Origin: Candidatus Bathyarchaeota archaeon A05DMB-2
Lineage (GTDB): Archaea > Thermoproteota > Bathyarchaeia > Bathyarchaeales > Bathycorpusculaceae
Assembly (NCBI GenBank): GCA_018475625.1
Contig: JAAKEZ010000001.1
Location: 62,001-126,000 of the forward strand
Direction: 5' to 3'
Length of the DNA stretch: 64,000 bases
Below are positions 34,667-43,740 of the stretch, one piece after another. The position numbers and the translations under genes are program-made. Below the pieces are notes generated by a model. It worked only from the letters and a program-made list of their open reading frames with translations. It did no database searches and was not told where the DNA came from. How positions within the stretch are numbered: position 1 is the stretch's first letter; each line of letters starts with the position of its first letter.

Positions 34667-35647
34667 ATGGTCATAGAAATTTTAGGTGAAGCACTAAAAC
34701 TAATGGTGCTTGCGGGGCTAACGATTGCGGGAATACTGGTTATTCTTATATGGAAGAAAGGTCTCGCCACGAGAGTAACTTATCTGCGATTCGTTATTCA
34801 AGCAGCAGCTTTGGCCACGTTCTTCTACATATTCACGTACCCCATATGGCTCCTCATCATGCTAATCGTCATCTTAGCCATGTCCATTGTTTTCGGACGG
34901 TTTTTCTGCGGCTGGCTCTGTCCATTCGGTTTATACATGGACTTGATAACGGTTGCGCGGAAGGCTCTCAAAATACGGCATAGAGACCTTCCCGACAGGC
35001 TGAACAAGTTCCTGCATAATCTCAGGTACGTGTTGCTGCTCGTGTTTCTGCTCCTGCCCGCTGTCCTGCTTCTGATGGATCCGCTTCCATCGGTGCAGTT
35101 GGGGATTGTTCTGGCAGAAGTTTTGGGCGGTCCCTTCAAACCCATGAACATCCTGCTTGGTCCAATAATTCCGTTGATTGTGCCGTGGGCTGGACCGCTT
35201 GTCATCGGTGATGTGAATTTCAGTTATCCCTATGTTCAGGATATAATCGGCTACACGAACGGAATTTATGCCACAATCTTCCCATTAATTTTCGTTGTGT
35301 TAACGGTTGTAGGCTCATTTGCGATAAGGCGCGTTTGGTGCCGGTTCTGCCCGACTGGGGCGTCGCTTGCAGTTGTGAACAGGTTCAAAGGTTTTAAGTG
35401 GGCGCCCGCGCTGCACTTGGAGAAGGACGAGGAAAAATGCACCAAGTGTGGAATATGCAAAAGAGTCTGCTCCGTGCAGGTCACTGACGTTTATGAGCAG
35501 AAGGGAGGAAAGATAGATACTTCAATGTGCATGCTGTGTCTCCGATGCGTGGAGATGTGTCCGTACGAAGGATGCCTAAAATTGAAGATAGGTGGAAAAA
35601 CCATTTTCAAATCCCGAAACTGGTTGAAGCCATCAGATAGTGATTGA
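34667..35647 (+). CDS. NapH/CcoG-like polytopic ferredoxin-type membrane protein
   Basis: 326 residues with about five membrane helices. Two cytoplasmic CxxxCP motifs, FFCGWLCPFG and RVWCRFCPTG, are the NapH/NosR-type signature. A C-terminal ferredoxin domain has CTKCGICKRVC and MCLRCVEMCPYEGC. Such proteins accept electrons from the membrane and pass them to a soluble partner. Here the stop overlaps the next frame, and the downstream genes are a dehydratase-like enzyme, its activases and a ferredoxin, so it probably feeds them with low-potential electrons. Confidence 0.86.
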   Translation: MVIEILGEALKLMVLAGLTIAGILVILIWKKGLATRVTYLRFVIQAAALATFFYIFTYPIWLLIMLIVILAMSIVFGRFFCGWLCPFGLYMDLITVARKALKIRHRDLPDRLNKFLHNLRYVLLLVFLLLPAVLLLMDPLPSVQLGIVLAEVLGGPFKPMNILLGPIIPLIVPWAGPLVIGDVNFSYPYVQDIIGYTNGIYATIFPLIFVVLTVVGSFAIRRVWCRFCPTGASLAVVNRFKGFKWAPALHLEKDEEKCTKCGICKRVCSVQVTDVYEQKGGKIDTSMCMLCLRCVEMCPYEGCLKLKIGGKTIFKSRNWLKPSDSD

Positions 35648-35658
35648 GGAATCTAAAA

Positions 35659-36984
35659 ATGATAAGCCAACAGAAAAAGTACATGATTGAAATCTCTCAG
35701 AAAGAAATCGAAGAGCTTAGAAACTCGGTTAAAGCCACTTCACGGAAAGTGATGGCGGAAAACATCGCGCGCATGAAAAAGACATCAAAGAATCGACCTA
35801 AAGCTATGGAGTATTTTGATGAGGTCGCCGACCTTTTTGGAAAACGCGAAAAAGAAATTCAAGCGGCGAAAGAAAGCGGCAAGAAAGTCATCGGTTACAT
35901 GTGCTTGTTTGCGCCGACAGAGATGATTCTGGCTGCTGACGCCATACCTGTCCGCGTTAACTCAGGCTGGTATGACACGTCGAAACTCGGAGACCGCGTT
36001 GTGCCTGTTGAAGTTTGTCCAGTTATTCGGTCAACCATAGGTGCGAAGATGATTGGGTTGTCGCCCTACTTAGAGTTAAGCGATGCGTTGATTAGCGTGT
36101 TGACTTGCGACGGCATGACGAAGCTGGGCGAAATCCTGAGCGATTATAAACCTGTTTGGGCGATGCCTATTCCGAGGGTTAAGGATTTGCCGCAGTCTCT
36201 GCGGTTCTGGAGAGAGGGACTACTGACTGTGAAGGGGCAGATTGAGGCGTTGACGGGCAACAAGATAACTAGGAAGAAGTTGAAATCAGCGATAGAGAAA
36301 ACGCAGAAGGCAACGAAGGCTTTTCGTCGACTACAGGAGTTGCGTAAAGGCAACCCAGTCATCATGGGAAGAGACGCTATGCTGGTTAATCAAACTTACA
36401 TGTGGGACGACATAACGCGTTGGACAGAGAAAACCGAGGCGCTGTGCGACGAGCTTGAAGAAAAGGTTCGCCGAAAAGAGTGGTCGTGCTCCTTGGATGC
36501 GCCGCGGGTGATGGTTACGGGCACACCCATGATTTGGCCTGACAACTGGAAGCTACCCACGCTGGTTGAGGAGGGCACACCTCAGGGCGTCCTTGTTGCA
36601 GATGAGCTCTGTTCCAGCGAGAGGCTGCTTTATGACCCTGTGGGTGTGGATGAGTGGACGATGGATGACATGCTCAACGCCATCGGCGAACGATACTTGA
36701 TGGCGTCTACATGCCCGTGCTTCACGTCCAAAGACGGGAACGCAGACCGTATCAACTGGATGCTGAACAAGATTAAGGAGTGGAATGTTCAAGGCGTAAT
36801 TTACTATGTGGTTCGCGGCTGCATGTCCTACGCCATGGAATACACACGTATCAAGAAGGTTTTGGACGGTATAAACATACCCGTCTACTACTTGGATACT
36901 GAGTACACGCGGGAGGATGTTGGCCAGATGAAGACGAGAGTTGAAGCGTTCTTGGAGATGCTGACCGCGCGGATTGACATTTAG
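35659..36984 (+). CDS. 2-hydroxyacyl-CoA dehydratase / benzoyl-CoA reductase family subunit (possible double-cubane protein)
   Basis: 441 residues, HgdB/BcrB/BcrC fold family. Cysteines stand at the family positions: Cys82 in GYMCLFAPTEM, Cys120 in VEVCPVIRS, Cys150 in LTCDGMTKL, Cys352 and Cys354 in STCPCFTSKD, Cys388 in VRGCMSYAME, six in all. Family enzymes carry [4Fe-4S] or double-cubane [8Fe-9S] clusters and need ATP-driven activases. Only one large subunit is encoded, unlike the two of classic dehydratases, which recalls homodimeric double-cubane cluster proteins. ATG 35659 with GAGG 9 nt before; a TTG at 35644 is upstream. Ends with TAG. Confidence 0.82.
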   Translation: MISQQKKYMIEISQKEIEELRNSVKATSRKVMAENIARMKKTSKNRPKAMEYFDEVADLFGKREKEIQAAKESGKKVIGYMCLFAPTEMILAADAIPVRVNSGWYDTSKLGDRVVPVEVCPVIRSTIGAKMIGLSPYLELSDALISVLTCDGMTKLGEILSDYKPVWAMPIPRVKDLPQSLRFWREGLLTVKGQIEALTGNKITRKKLKSAIEKTQKATKAFRRLQELRKGNPVIMGRDAMLVNQTYMWDDITRWTEKTEALCDELEEKVRRKEWSCSLDAPRVMVTGTPMIWPDNWKLPTLVEEGTPQGVLVADELCSSERLLYDPVGVDEWTMDDMLNAIGERYLMASTCPCFTSKDGNADRINWMLNKIKEWNVQGVIYYVVRGCMSYAMEYTRIKKVLDGINIPVYYLDTEYTREDVGQMKTRVEAFLEMLTARIDI

Positions 36985-36996
36985 AGGCGATACAGA

Positions 36997-37782
36997 GTGA
37001 TTACTGCTGGAGTAGATTTGGGAACGCAAAGCGTGAAAGTAATAATACTGAAAGATGGCGCTGTAATAGGACGGGGCAAGGCGTTTTCGGGGTTTGACCC
37101 CGCAAAAGCCGCAGAACAAGCCATGGACGAAGCATTAACGAGGGCGAACCTGTCGTTGGGTGATTTGAGCCACGTTACTGCCACTGGCGCAAGCATGGCG
37201 TTGGCGCCTAAAGCCGACAGCACCGTAAGCATGATGGGCGCCGACGCAAAGGCAGGGGTTTTCCTGTTTCCCAAAGCCCGAACAATCATCGACGTCGGCG
37301 CGGAAGAAGCCAGAGCAGTGAGGTGCGACGACCGGGGTGTCATGGTGGAGTTTGTGGTTAACGAACGGTGCGCTGCAGGTGCCGGTGCTTTTATCGAAGC
37401 CATGGCGAGGGCGTTGGAGGTGAAACTGGAGGAGATGGGTCCACTTTCGCTTAAGGCGGAACGCGCAAGCCCAATAAACGCGAGCTGCGTCATATTCGGC
37501 GAGTCCGACGTAGTCACGTTGATTCATCGGCAGGAGTCGAAGCCTGAGATTGCACGGGCGGTTTTTGACGCTATGGCTGACCGAATATCATCGATGGTGC
37601 ATCGATTGGGCGTGAACCCAGATGTGGTTCTACTCGGCGGCGTGGCTAAGGATGCGGGTTTTGTCGCATCGTTAAAAAGGAAGCTTGACATTGATGTACT
37701 CATACCGGAGTTTCCCGAGTTTGCTGGCGCGTTGGGCGCGGCGCTTATCGCTGCCAGCAAAGCTGAGAGGTCGCAGAAATGA
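36997..37782 (+). CDS. BcrA/BadF-type ATPase activase, first copy
   Basis: 261 residues, ASKHA ATPase fold. Phosphate-1 motif GVDLGTQSVKVIIL; the cluster-binding cysteines lie in ERCAAGAGAFIEAMA and NASCVIFGESDVV; the adenosine motif is DVVLLGGVAKDAG. As a dimer the protein would hold one [4Fe-4S] cluster and push electrons to the dehydratase-like subunit upon ATP hydrolysis. It has CAAGAG rather than CAAGTG, a small departure. GTG start 12 nt after the previous stop; overlaps the next gene by 4 nt. Confidence 0.87.
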   Translation: MITAGVDLGTQSVKVIILKDGAVIGRGKAFSGFDPAKAAEQAMDEALTRANLSLGDLSHVTATGASMALAPKADSTVSMMGADAKAGVFLFPKARTIIDVGAEEARAVRCDDRGVMVEFVVNERCAAGAGAFIEAMARALEVKLEEMGPLSLKAERASPINASCVIFGESDVVTLIHRQESKPEIARAVFDAMADRISSMVHRLGVNPDVVLLGGVAKDAGFVASLKRKLDIDVLIPEFPEFAGALGAALIAASKAERSQK

Positions 37783-38687
37783 GTGATGTGGCGCAGAAAG
37801 AAGATGTGGACTACTGGCGTTGGCAGGAGTATCATAGGGTCTTTTCCAATAAAAAATGGAAAAGCAAAGATATCATCACCGCAGGCGTGGATGTCGGCTC
37901 AGTTGGCTCCAAAGCAGCCATAATGGTAGACGGCGAAGTCTACTCCTGGGGAGTAATGCGGACAGGCTCCAACAGCCCGGAAAGCGCCAAGAAAGCATTG
38001 GACTGGGCTATGGAAGGCACCGGGCTCAGGCTGAACGACCTCAAATACATCGTCGGCACCGGCTACGGACGAGTTAACGTGCCAATGGCGAACAAAGCTA
38101 TCACAGAGATTGCCTGCCACGCGAAAGGCGCAAACTACATCTGGGGTTCAAGCGTCCGAACCGTGCTTGACGTGGGCGGACAAGATATCAAAGCGATTCG
38201 CTGCGACGAAACCGGGAGGGTCACATCGTTCCTAATGAATGATAAATGCGCAGCGGGCACCGGCAGAGGCATGGAAGTGTTCGCCGACCTACTCAAAATT
38301 CCCATCGAAGACATAGGAAAAGTCTCTTTGAGCGTTGAAGAGGAACCGCCGCCTGTAAGCTGCACCTGTGTGGCGTTTGCAAAAACCGAGGCTGTCGGAC
38401 TGCTGCGCAAGGGATGGTCGAAAGAAAAGGTGTTGGCGGCGTACACGCGCGCGATGGCGGTCAGGATGAGCAACCTTATCAGCAGAGTAGGTTTGGAACG
38501 CGAGTTTGTCATCACAGGCGGCCAATCCAAGAACATTGGCATAGTCACGAGAATAGAAAATATCCTCGGCGTAAAATGTTTACCAACGCCGAACTGGCGG
38601 GAGAATGGGTTAGACCCCATGGTGGCTGGGGCCATCGGCGCCGCACTCTTCGCCAAAGCCTTGTACGAGAAAGAGCAGAAACAATAG
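37779..38687 (+). CDS. BcrD/HgdC-type ATPase activase, second copy
   Basis: 302 residues, homologous to the previous gene but with a 30-residue N-terminal addition (YWRWQEYHRVF). Motifs: GVDVGSVGSKAAIMVDG, LDVGGQDIKAIRCDE, DKCAAGTGRGMEVFADLL, PVSCTCVAFAKTEAVG, and EFVITGGQSKN. Cys in CAAGTG and in SCTCVAF supply cluster ligands. Two activase subunits in tandem are typical of heteromeric BcrAD-type activators, while dehydratases with homodimeric activases need only one. Coupled by ATGA overlap with the first copy. Confidence 0.88.
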   Translation: MSDVAQKEDVDYWRWQEYHRVFSNKKWKSKDIITAGVDVGSVGSKAAIMVDGEVYSWGVMRTGSNSPESAKKALDWAMEGTGLRLNDLKYIVGTGYGRVNVPMANKAITEIACHAKGANYIWGSSVRTVLDVGGQDIKAIRCDETGRVTSFLMNDKCAAGTGRGMEVFADLLKIPIEDIGKVSLSVEEEPPPVSCTCVAFAKTEAVGLLRKGWSKEKVLAAYTRAMAVRMSNLISRVGLEREFVITGGQSKNIGIVTRIENILGVKCLPTPNWRENGLDPMVAGAIGAALFAKALYEKEQKQ

Positions 38688-38700
38688 CACAAGAGGCGGA

Positions 38701-38994
38701 TGAAGTATTATAACACATTACGGCTACAGCGACGGGTCAGGCGACTACTACATCGTCATAGACACCGACAAATGTACCGGTTGCGGCAAATGCGTGAAAG
38801 CTTGTCCCCAATCTGCGCTGGAGCTCGTGACCATGATGATTGACTTGGACGACAAGACCGTGGTGGCGGTGACGGAGCAGCAACGCAAAAACATCAAGTA
38901 CACCTGTTCCTCATGCAGGCCTGAAACAGGCAAAGCACCATGCGTGTTAGCTTGCATGGAAAACGCGATTAAGTGCGTCTGGAACCCACGCTAA
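38701..38994 (+). CDS. Two-cluster ferredoxin, apparent one-base frameshift at its start
   Basis: The coding frame runs to 38994 and contains IDTDKCTGCGKCVKACP (one [4Fe-4S]) and later CSSCRPETGKAPCVLAC (second cluster with unusual spacing). In that frame there is no ATG: it opens after TGA at 38701 and its first candidates are ATT 38707 or ATA 38710. An ATG at 38700-38702, with GAGG just upstream, is out of frame by one base: dropping one T from TATTAT (38706-38711) would give MKYITHYGYSDGSGDYYIV and continue. Product would carry electrons to the activases of this operon. Confidence 0.75.
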
Positions 38995-39091
38995 AAACGG
39001 CTTTTATTTCTATGTCAGCCAATTTCTGAAAAAATAAAGTTGAGATTTGCCCGCAATTCTTACTTTCTCAAAAATCAAAACGGTTGGGTCT

Positions 39092-39796
39092 TTATCCTAC
39101 ACGCTTCAGGTTTACGTACACATCGTTGTCCCTTTGTCTGAAGGCTTCCTCGGAAATTAGAGGCTGAGCCACTGTCTCAAGCAAATTTTTGGACATAAAT
39201 CCGTCTTTCGCAAGCTGAAAGCCTGCTTGTTTGGCTGCCTCCAAGATTTCTTTCTTCTTCTCCTCGTTCTTGGCCAAGAGTTGCACATGAGGACGGAGCA
39301 ATGCTCCCGCAAACTCGATGTTTACATCTCTCGCAAACTCCTCAGCAATGCGGAGAACAGTTAAAAAATTCCCTTTTTCCCACCAACCGCATGCGGAAAC
39401 CAACGCGATCTTTTTGATTCTGATGGTACCGTGGAATTTGGCTCGTGTGCGACCATTGCGTTTACTCAGGATTGGTTCGATGAGCGGGCAGAGCCTGTTG
39501 AGGAAGTTTTGCATCTCACCCGGCAAGGGAATATAGACGGGTGTTGCCAACACGAACACGTCAGCCTCACGCAGTCTAGGATAAACAAGTTGCATGCTAT
39601 CGCGTATGTAGCACTCGCCTGGCTTCTCGTACCAGCAATAGAATTCGCCAGTGCATGGGTTGACGTTAAGTCGCCTGGCATAGAACAATTCAACCTGTGC
39701 TCCTGCTTCCTTCATGCCCTCCAGAAAGGGAGCCAGCAACATCGCAGTGTAGCCATTCTCCATTCTGGCGCTTCCGTTTACCGCTAACACATTCAT
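39092..39796 (-). CDS. NADPH-dependent FMN reductase / iron-sulfur flavoprotein-like
   Basis: 234 residues. The flavodoxin-like fold begins NVLAVNGSARMENGYTAMLL (phosphate loop) with LATPVYIPLPGEMQNFLNRL as the flavin contact. Between them lie Cys in NPCTGEFYCWYEKPGECYIRD, the Isf-type segment that binds a [4Fe-4S] cluster in iron-sulfur flavoproteins. It may shuttle electrons near the operon to its left, but it is on the opposite strand with its own promoter. ATG 39796 is the family start. Confidence 0.85.
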   Translation of the reverse strand: MNVLAVNGSARMENGYTAMLLAPFLEGMKEAGAQVELFYARRLNVNPCTGEFYCWYEKPGECYIRDSMQLVYPRLREADVFVLATPVYIPLPGEMQNFLNRLCPLIEPILSKRNGRTRAKFHGTIRIKKIALVSACGWWEKGNFLTVLRIAEEFARDVNIEFAGALLRPHVQLLAKNEEKKKEILEAAKQAGFQLAKDGFMSKNLLETVAQPLISEEAFRQRDNDVYVNLKRVG

Positions 39797-40046
39797 TAGA
39801 ATTTGCCTCAAAAATACCATAGATTCCAAGTCTTATTTAACATTTGACAAATATTTTTAATTTAATTTTTTATGACGATCAAAAATCCACAAACTAAGCC
39901 GTTAATACTGGAAATCACATGTCAGTTTAGCCCATGACTACCATTAAAACTTGCAGCCCCAAAAAACCGCGTCAACTGCAAAGCTTAACCCACTCCGCAA
40001 CACCTAAAAACCCCAAACGAAAAATACTCCTAAACGGCGAACCCAC

Positions 40047-40466
40047 ATGTACGACAACTCATGCATCTTCTGCAAAATTGCGCAGAAAAAAGCCCCAGCT
40101 AGCACAATCTACGAAGACGACGATGTCATGGCTTTCTTGGACATAAATCCCCTCACCAGAGGACACACCCTCATCATCCCCAAAAAACACTACAAAGACA
40201 TCTTCGACACCCCGCCAGAACTCCTCGCCAAAATTCACAAAACCACCCAACAAACAGCCACCGCCGTCCAAAAAGCCACCAATGCAGACGGAATCAGCAT
40301 ATTCCAGCAAAACGGTGCCGCAGCCGGACAAGAAATATTCCACATACACGTCCACGTTGTACCCCGCCACGAAGGACAAAAACTGGGTCGCTTCGGAAAC
40401 ACACATGCCAACAGACAAGAACTTGACCAAACCGCAGCCGAAATAAAACGCCAACTGACACAGTAA
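40047..40466 (+). CDS. HIT family hydrolase
   Basis: 139 residues. The histidine triad HIHVHV (His99, His101, His103) follows NGAAAGQEIF; Cys6, Cys9 and His48 (CIFC...PKKHY) look like the zinc site of the HINT/Fhit-like branch. Such enzymes hydrolyse nucleoside phosphoramidates, AMP-lysine or dinucleotides. ATG 40047; a purine-rich tract precedes it. Convergent with a long Glu/Thr/Pro-rich gene. Confidence 0.93.
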   Translation: MYDNSCIFCKIAQKKAPASTIYEDDDVMAFLDINPLTRGHTLIIPKKHYKDIFDTPPELLAKIHKTTQQTATAVQKATNADGISIFQQNGAAAGQEIFHIHVHVVPRHEGQKLGRFGNTHANRQELDQTAAEIKRQLTQ

Positions 40467-40498
40467 ACAAAAGAAAAAAAGAGAAAAAAACCGCTAAC
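40467..40498. terminator. Bidirectional A/T-rich terminator between convergent genes
   Basis: The 32 nt between the two stop codons are almost all A with few G on the + strand (T run on the opposite strand), with no stable hairpin. It suits archaeal intrinsic termination for the leftward gene, less so for the rightward. Confidence 0.4.
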
Positions 40499-41665
40499 TC
40501 AAACTTCCTGCTCCTGGTTTCCGACGCTTTCCTCGCTTGTTTCCTCGTCGCCGCACTGCGCGTTCTCCGCTATAGGTTCGGCGATTGCCTCCTGTTGCGC
40601 CTCCACGGGCGCTTTCTGAGGGTGGGCTTCTTGGGGTGTCTCCTCCGTTTGCGTTGCCTCTTCCTTGAAGAGTTGCGTTTGCTCTTCAACGATTTCCTCC
40701 ACGACCGGGGCTGGGTCGCAGATTGGTTCTGTTGGCTCCGGAATGATTGTTGGTGCGGGGTTTTCGAGGGTTTGTTGTGGGTTTTCCAAGATTATTTGTG
40801 GTGAGTTTTCAGCGGCTTGCTGGAGTTTCTCGACGACTTGCGGGATTTCATCCGTGGGCTGTGCTGCTTCAGCCTCTTCTGCAAGAGGGGTTTCTGTAAT
40901 GGGGATTTCTGCTGGTTCTGGTGTTGGTTCCGCTATCTCCGTTGACGCGGTTGCTTCGGCTACTTCGGCTGGTTCAGCGGCTTCTGCGTTTTGCACGTTT
41001 TCAACAGCGGGCTGTTCTGGAACTGCCGCAATCTCCTCGATTACTGCTGGTTCTTGAATTACTGTTTCTGGTTCTGCCGTGATTGGTTCAGTTGCTACCG
41101 CTACTTCATCGAGGGTGGTGAGGTTTTCCGAGGTGTTCTCTGCGGCGGTTTCGGTGAGTACTCCAGTTGAGACAACAGTTTCTTCTGGTGGGGTTTGGGC
41201 GGGTGCGATTTCCTGTTTTGTTTCTGGAACTTCTGGTATTGGTGGCGCTGACGGAGCTTCGGCGACACGTGGACAGAGTTGGTTTATTGCTTCTTTGATT
41301 ATGTCTAGTTCGTGCTTGGCGGATTCGAGTCCTGTGGTGAGGAGGGTTATTTCGCGTTGGTAAACTTCCTCGTCGATTTCTCCGATTACGTGTTGTATTT
41401 CGTAGTTAGCAAGAATGGACTCTAACGTTTTTATTTGCTCTTCAAACTCGTGTGTTTTGTTTCGCATTTTCTCTAGGAGGGCTTGCTGCTGTTTCTCGAT
41501 TTCAGCGATGGCTGCATTTATGTCACTGCTGAAGGAATCGCGTGTAGCCTGCGAAATCCTGCCTGATTCGTATAAGCTGTCTAAGGCTTGCTTCTTTTTC
41601 TTGGCTATCTCGTATTCTTCGTTTAATCGTTTAAAGGAGTATTTCCACGAAATCAAATTATGCAC
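40499..41665 (-). CDS. Coiled-coil protein with acidic Thr/Pro-rich tail (possible CdvA-like)
   Basis: 388 residues. N-terminal 140 residues are coiled-coil helices (EYEIAKKKKQALDSLYESGRISQATRDS..., EKQQQALLEKMRNKTHEFEEQIKTLESIL, GEIDEEVYQREITLL). The remainder is low-complexity Glu/Pro/Thr/Ala/Val sequence ending in an acidic tail. The helical region is reminiscent of CdvA-like division proteins, but a PRC-like N-terminal domain is absent, so this is a weak comparison. It may act in cell division, membrane remodelling or as a scaffold. Confidence 0.6.
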   Translation of the reverse strand: MHNLISWKYSFKRLNEEYEIAKKKKQALDSLYESGRISQATRDSFSSDINAAIAEIEKQQQALLEKMRNKTHEFEEQIKTLESILANYEIQHVIGEIDEEVYQREITLLTTGLESAKHELDIIKEAINQLCPRVAEAPSAPPIPEVPETKQEIAPAQTPPEETVVSTGVLTETAAENTSENLTTLDEVAVATEPITAEPETVIQEPAVIEEIAAVPEQPAVENVQNAEAAEPAEVAEATASTEIAEPTPEPAEIPITETPLAEEAEAAQPTDEIPQVVEKLQQAAENSPQIILENPQQTLENPAPTIIPEPTEPICDPAPVVEEIVEEQTQLFKEEATQTEETPQEAHPQKAPVEAQQEAIAEPIAENAQCGDEETSEESVGNQEQEV

Positions 41666-41953
41666 CGTGCCTTTTTCTAAGCGTTAAAGAGGAAATAACC
41701 TTTGTTAACATGCACATATATCGCTGGCTAGTAGAAACAACCGCTTTTATCATTAAAATGGAAATAATGAGCTTAAAATTTTAGCTATTTAACGTGGTTT
41801 ATATCATTAAAAATGTGAAAGTTTCTCCATTCAGAGTCCACAAGGAACATGTATTTGCAAATGTTCATTTGCCTCTGTTTTTCTGTGTATTGTAACTTTT
41901 TGCTATTATGCATGTTGAAATTGCAGGTATCTTGGTGGAACGATGTCTTGGAA

Positions 41954-42100
41954 TTAGTCGTATTTTTTTAGTTTTATCATTTTTCTGTAGTTTTTAAGAT
42001 CTTGTGAGACGCTTTTAAGGAGGTGAAGGTCTTCCATTGTTTTTTCGAATTTGGCTATTTGTTCGTAGGCTTGTTGTTGTAGTGTTTTTTCTTTTTCCAT
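41954..42100 (-). CDS. Small helical charged protein
   Basis: 48 residues, MEKEKTLQQQAYEQIAKFEKTMEDLHLLKSVSQ..., nearly all helix-forming and ending with basic residues (KLKKYD). Lies in an otherwise empty gap. No clear SD or TATA element, but even charge and codon pattern favour a real gene. It may pair with the coiled-coil proteins on either side. Confidence 0.45.
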   Translation of the reverse strand: MEKEKTLQQQAYEQIAKFEKTMEDLHLLKSVSQDLKNYRKMIKLKKYD

Positions 42101-42341
42101 GGAGGGTCAACTGCGTGTTTGGGTGGTTTTTGTGTGGAGGGTTTGTCATTGTTTGTTGGCTATCCAAGTGCCAATCCGTCATCGAGGAGAAAGGAGAAGG
42201 CTTCGAAAACGGAAAAATTCAATTGGCTTGTTGGTGTAGCCTTCAACCTCAAGGTTGCCCTCCATCACATCATAAGACTTAAGATATAATACGCTTATAA
42301 AAATATTATGCATCACAAATAAACTAAAACCCGCACAGCGT

Positions 42342-42938
42342 TCAGCCTATAGCCAAAACGCCTTCCAAAATTTTCTTCTCAGGAACCTCTAGTTGCCGAG
42401 CCAACCACATCTTCAAAAGCGACGCAACTTTCGGCAGTTCACCACTGTACGTGACAATCTGATTCCCCCTCAGCGCGTCAGCCTGGAACGATTTCTCTGC
42501 CTCTTTAACCATAAAAGACAGCGTCTGAGCCTGAAAAGCCAATGTCTGAAAGTCTTCCCACTGCTTGCATCTTAGGATTACGGGTGGACCGAGCATAACG
42601 CCGGCTAATACCGGCGGGACTTCTGCTGATTGGGGTTGTGGTTTGGTGATTGGTGCTGGAGTTTCTCCTTTTGGCGATGCAGCTAAGTAGTTGACGAGGT
42701 TGTTGATTTCTTTTTGTAGGCTGGTGATTCTATCTTCTACTTTCTCGACTTTGACACTTAGTTCGCCTGTTTCGCCAAGCTGTTCCGTGACGGTGCCGAG
42801 TTCGTTGATGAGTTTGTCCAAGTCTTTTTCGTGTTCTTTGAGCACGTTGACGATGAAGTCCAGGGCTTCTAATGCTTCGTCTTTTGACTGCGGCTTCTTC
42901 GACATCGGTTCCATCCCTATCTTTTCAGGTTTATTCAA
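42342..42938 (-). CDS. Coiled-coil protein of unknown function
   Basis: 198 residues. Helix 1 EALEALDFIVNVLKEHEKDLDKLINELG, helix 2 KVEKVEDRITSLQKEINNLVNYL, a Pro-rich linker (KPQPQSAEVPPV), then a C-terminal domain (VILRCKQWEDFQTLAFQAQTLSFMVKEAEKSF...PKVASLLKMWLARQLEV). No family recognised. ATG 42938, with further in-frame ATGs 8 and 11 codons in. Confidence 0.65.
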   Translation of the reverse strand: MNKPEKIGMEPMSKKPQSKDEALEALDFIVNVLKEHEKDLDKLINELGTVTEQLGETGELSVKVEKVEDRITSLQKEINNLVNYLAASPKGETPAPITKPQPQSAEVPPVLAGVMLGPPVILRCKQWEDFQTLAFQAQTLSFMVKEAEKSFQADALRGNQIVTYSGELPKVASLLKMWLARQLEVPEKKILEGVLAIG

Positions 42939-43182
42939 TGCGGTCTACCATAAATAAACGTAGCGAATCCTTAAGACATATCCACGTGAAGATACAGCCA
43001 TACTTATTCGGGATATGCACAACGCTTCTACTACAACAACTGCTGATATTGCTTTTTATAAACTGGGTCTTTTTGGTTGCAATCAGTTACCGCTGGTGCT
43101 AGCTGTGGACTGAACTGGTGTTGCGTTTTTTCTTTAGCCCCCTCATTTAAAGGCGCTTCGTGCAGCACTGATCTTTTACAGA

Positions 43183-43239
43183 GGTAGTCCCTTTCCCTCT
43201 CCGGTTTTCTGCAACTAACCACTAATAGGCGCCAAATAT
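43183..43239 (-). repeat. Dispersed intergenic repeat, copy D (internally shortened)
   Basis: Reading leftward: ATATTTGGCGCCTATTAG, GTTAGTTGCAGAAAAC, then directly GGAGAGGGAAAGGGACTACC. Compared with copy B it keeps the two outer blocks and lacks the central hairpin block, as if the middle had been deleted. Confidence 0.65.
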
Positions 43240-43243
43240 GCAT

Positions 43244-43740
43244 TGTAAAAACATAGTGTTAAGTAACTAAGTCACACTTAGCAAATCTGTAAAAAATACG
43301 AGAGTGTCTCCTGTGAGCAAACAAAAATAATCCTTGAAATAATATCCGCCTCTATGATAGCTGTAGCAAGCTACCCCTGTTTCCGCAAAGAACCCCCGTG
43401 AAGTAGCATGATCCCCCTTATTGTAAACCCCTGTGAGAGCGGAACCTCAATCCTTACATTAATCATATTGGAAGCTGCCGAGGTGGAATGTGTTCCATCT
43501 TCGCAGGTGGGTAACTTAGCAAACAGGCTTAGCGGAGCAACTTTTTTATTTGGAAAATAATTTACAATTAAATCTTAGAGTGACCTGCACTTTTTCCTTT
43601 AAGACGTTACTAACCCGCAAGAATTTTATGGTTAATATATGACTGATTTATTAAATTTAAGCTCATAACATAGAGGATTCTTCACAGGAACATCAACAAA
43701 AATGTTAAAGAACCAATCACCATATAACTGATGAAGGCTA
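43244..43740. other. 500-nt leader upstream of the giant helicase gene
   Basis: No open frame of note. Contains several loosely similar C-rich patches (CTCCTGTGAGC 43308, CCCCTGTTTCC 43375, CCCCCGTGAAG 43403, CCCCTGTGAGAG 43434) and an AT-rich stretch near 43545-43580 and 43640-43665 with TTTTATGGTTAATATATG that could be the promoter. An unannotated small RNA is possible but I see no clear structure. Confidence 0.35.

Noticed and set aside
39934-40146. 70-codon frame before the HIT gene
   Set aside because: Overlaps the HIT coding sequence in another frame and has a composition typical of a shadow.
43300-43450. C-rich patches as a CRISPR-like or direct-repeat array
   Set aside because: Patches differ in sequence and spacing (about 67, 28 and 31 nt), with no constant repeat.
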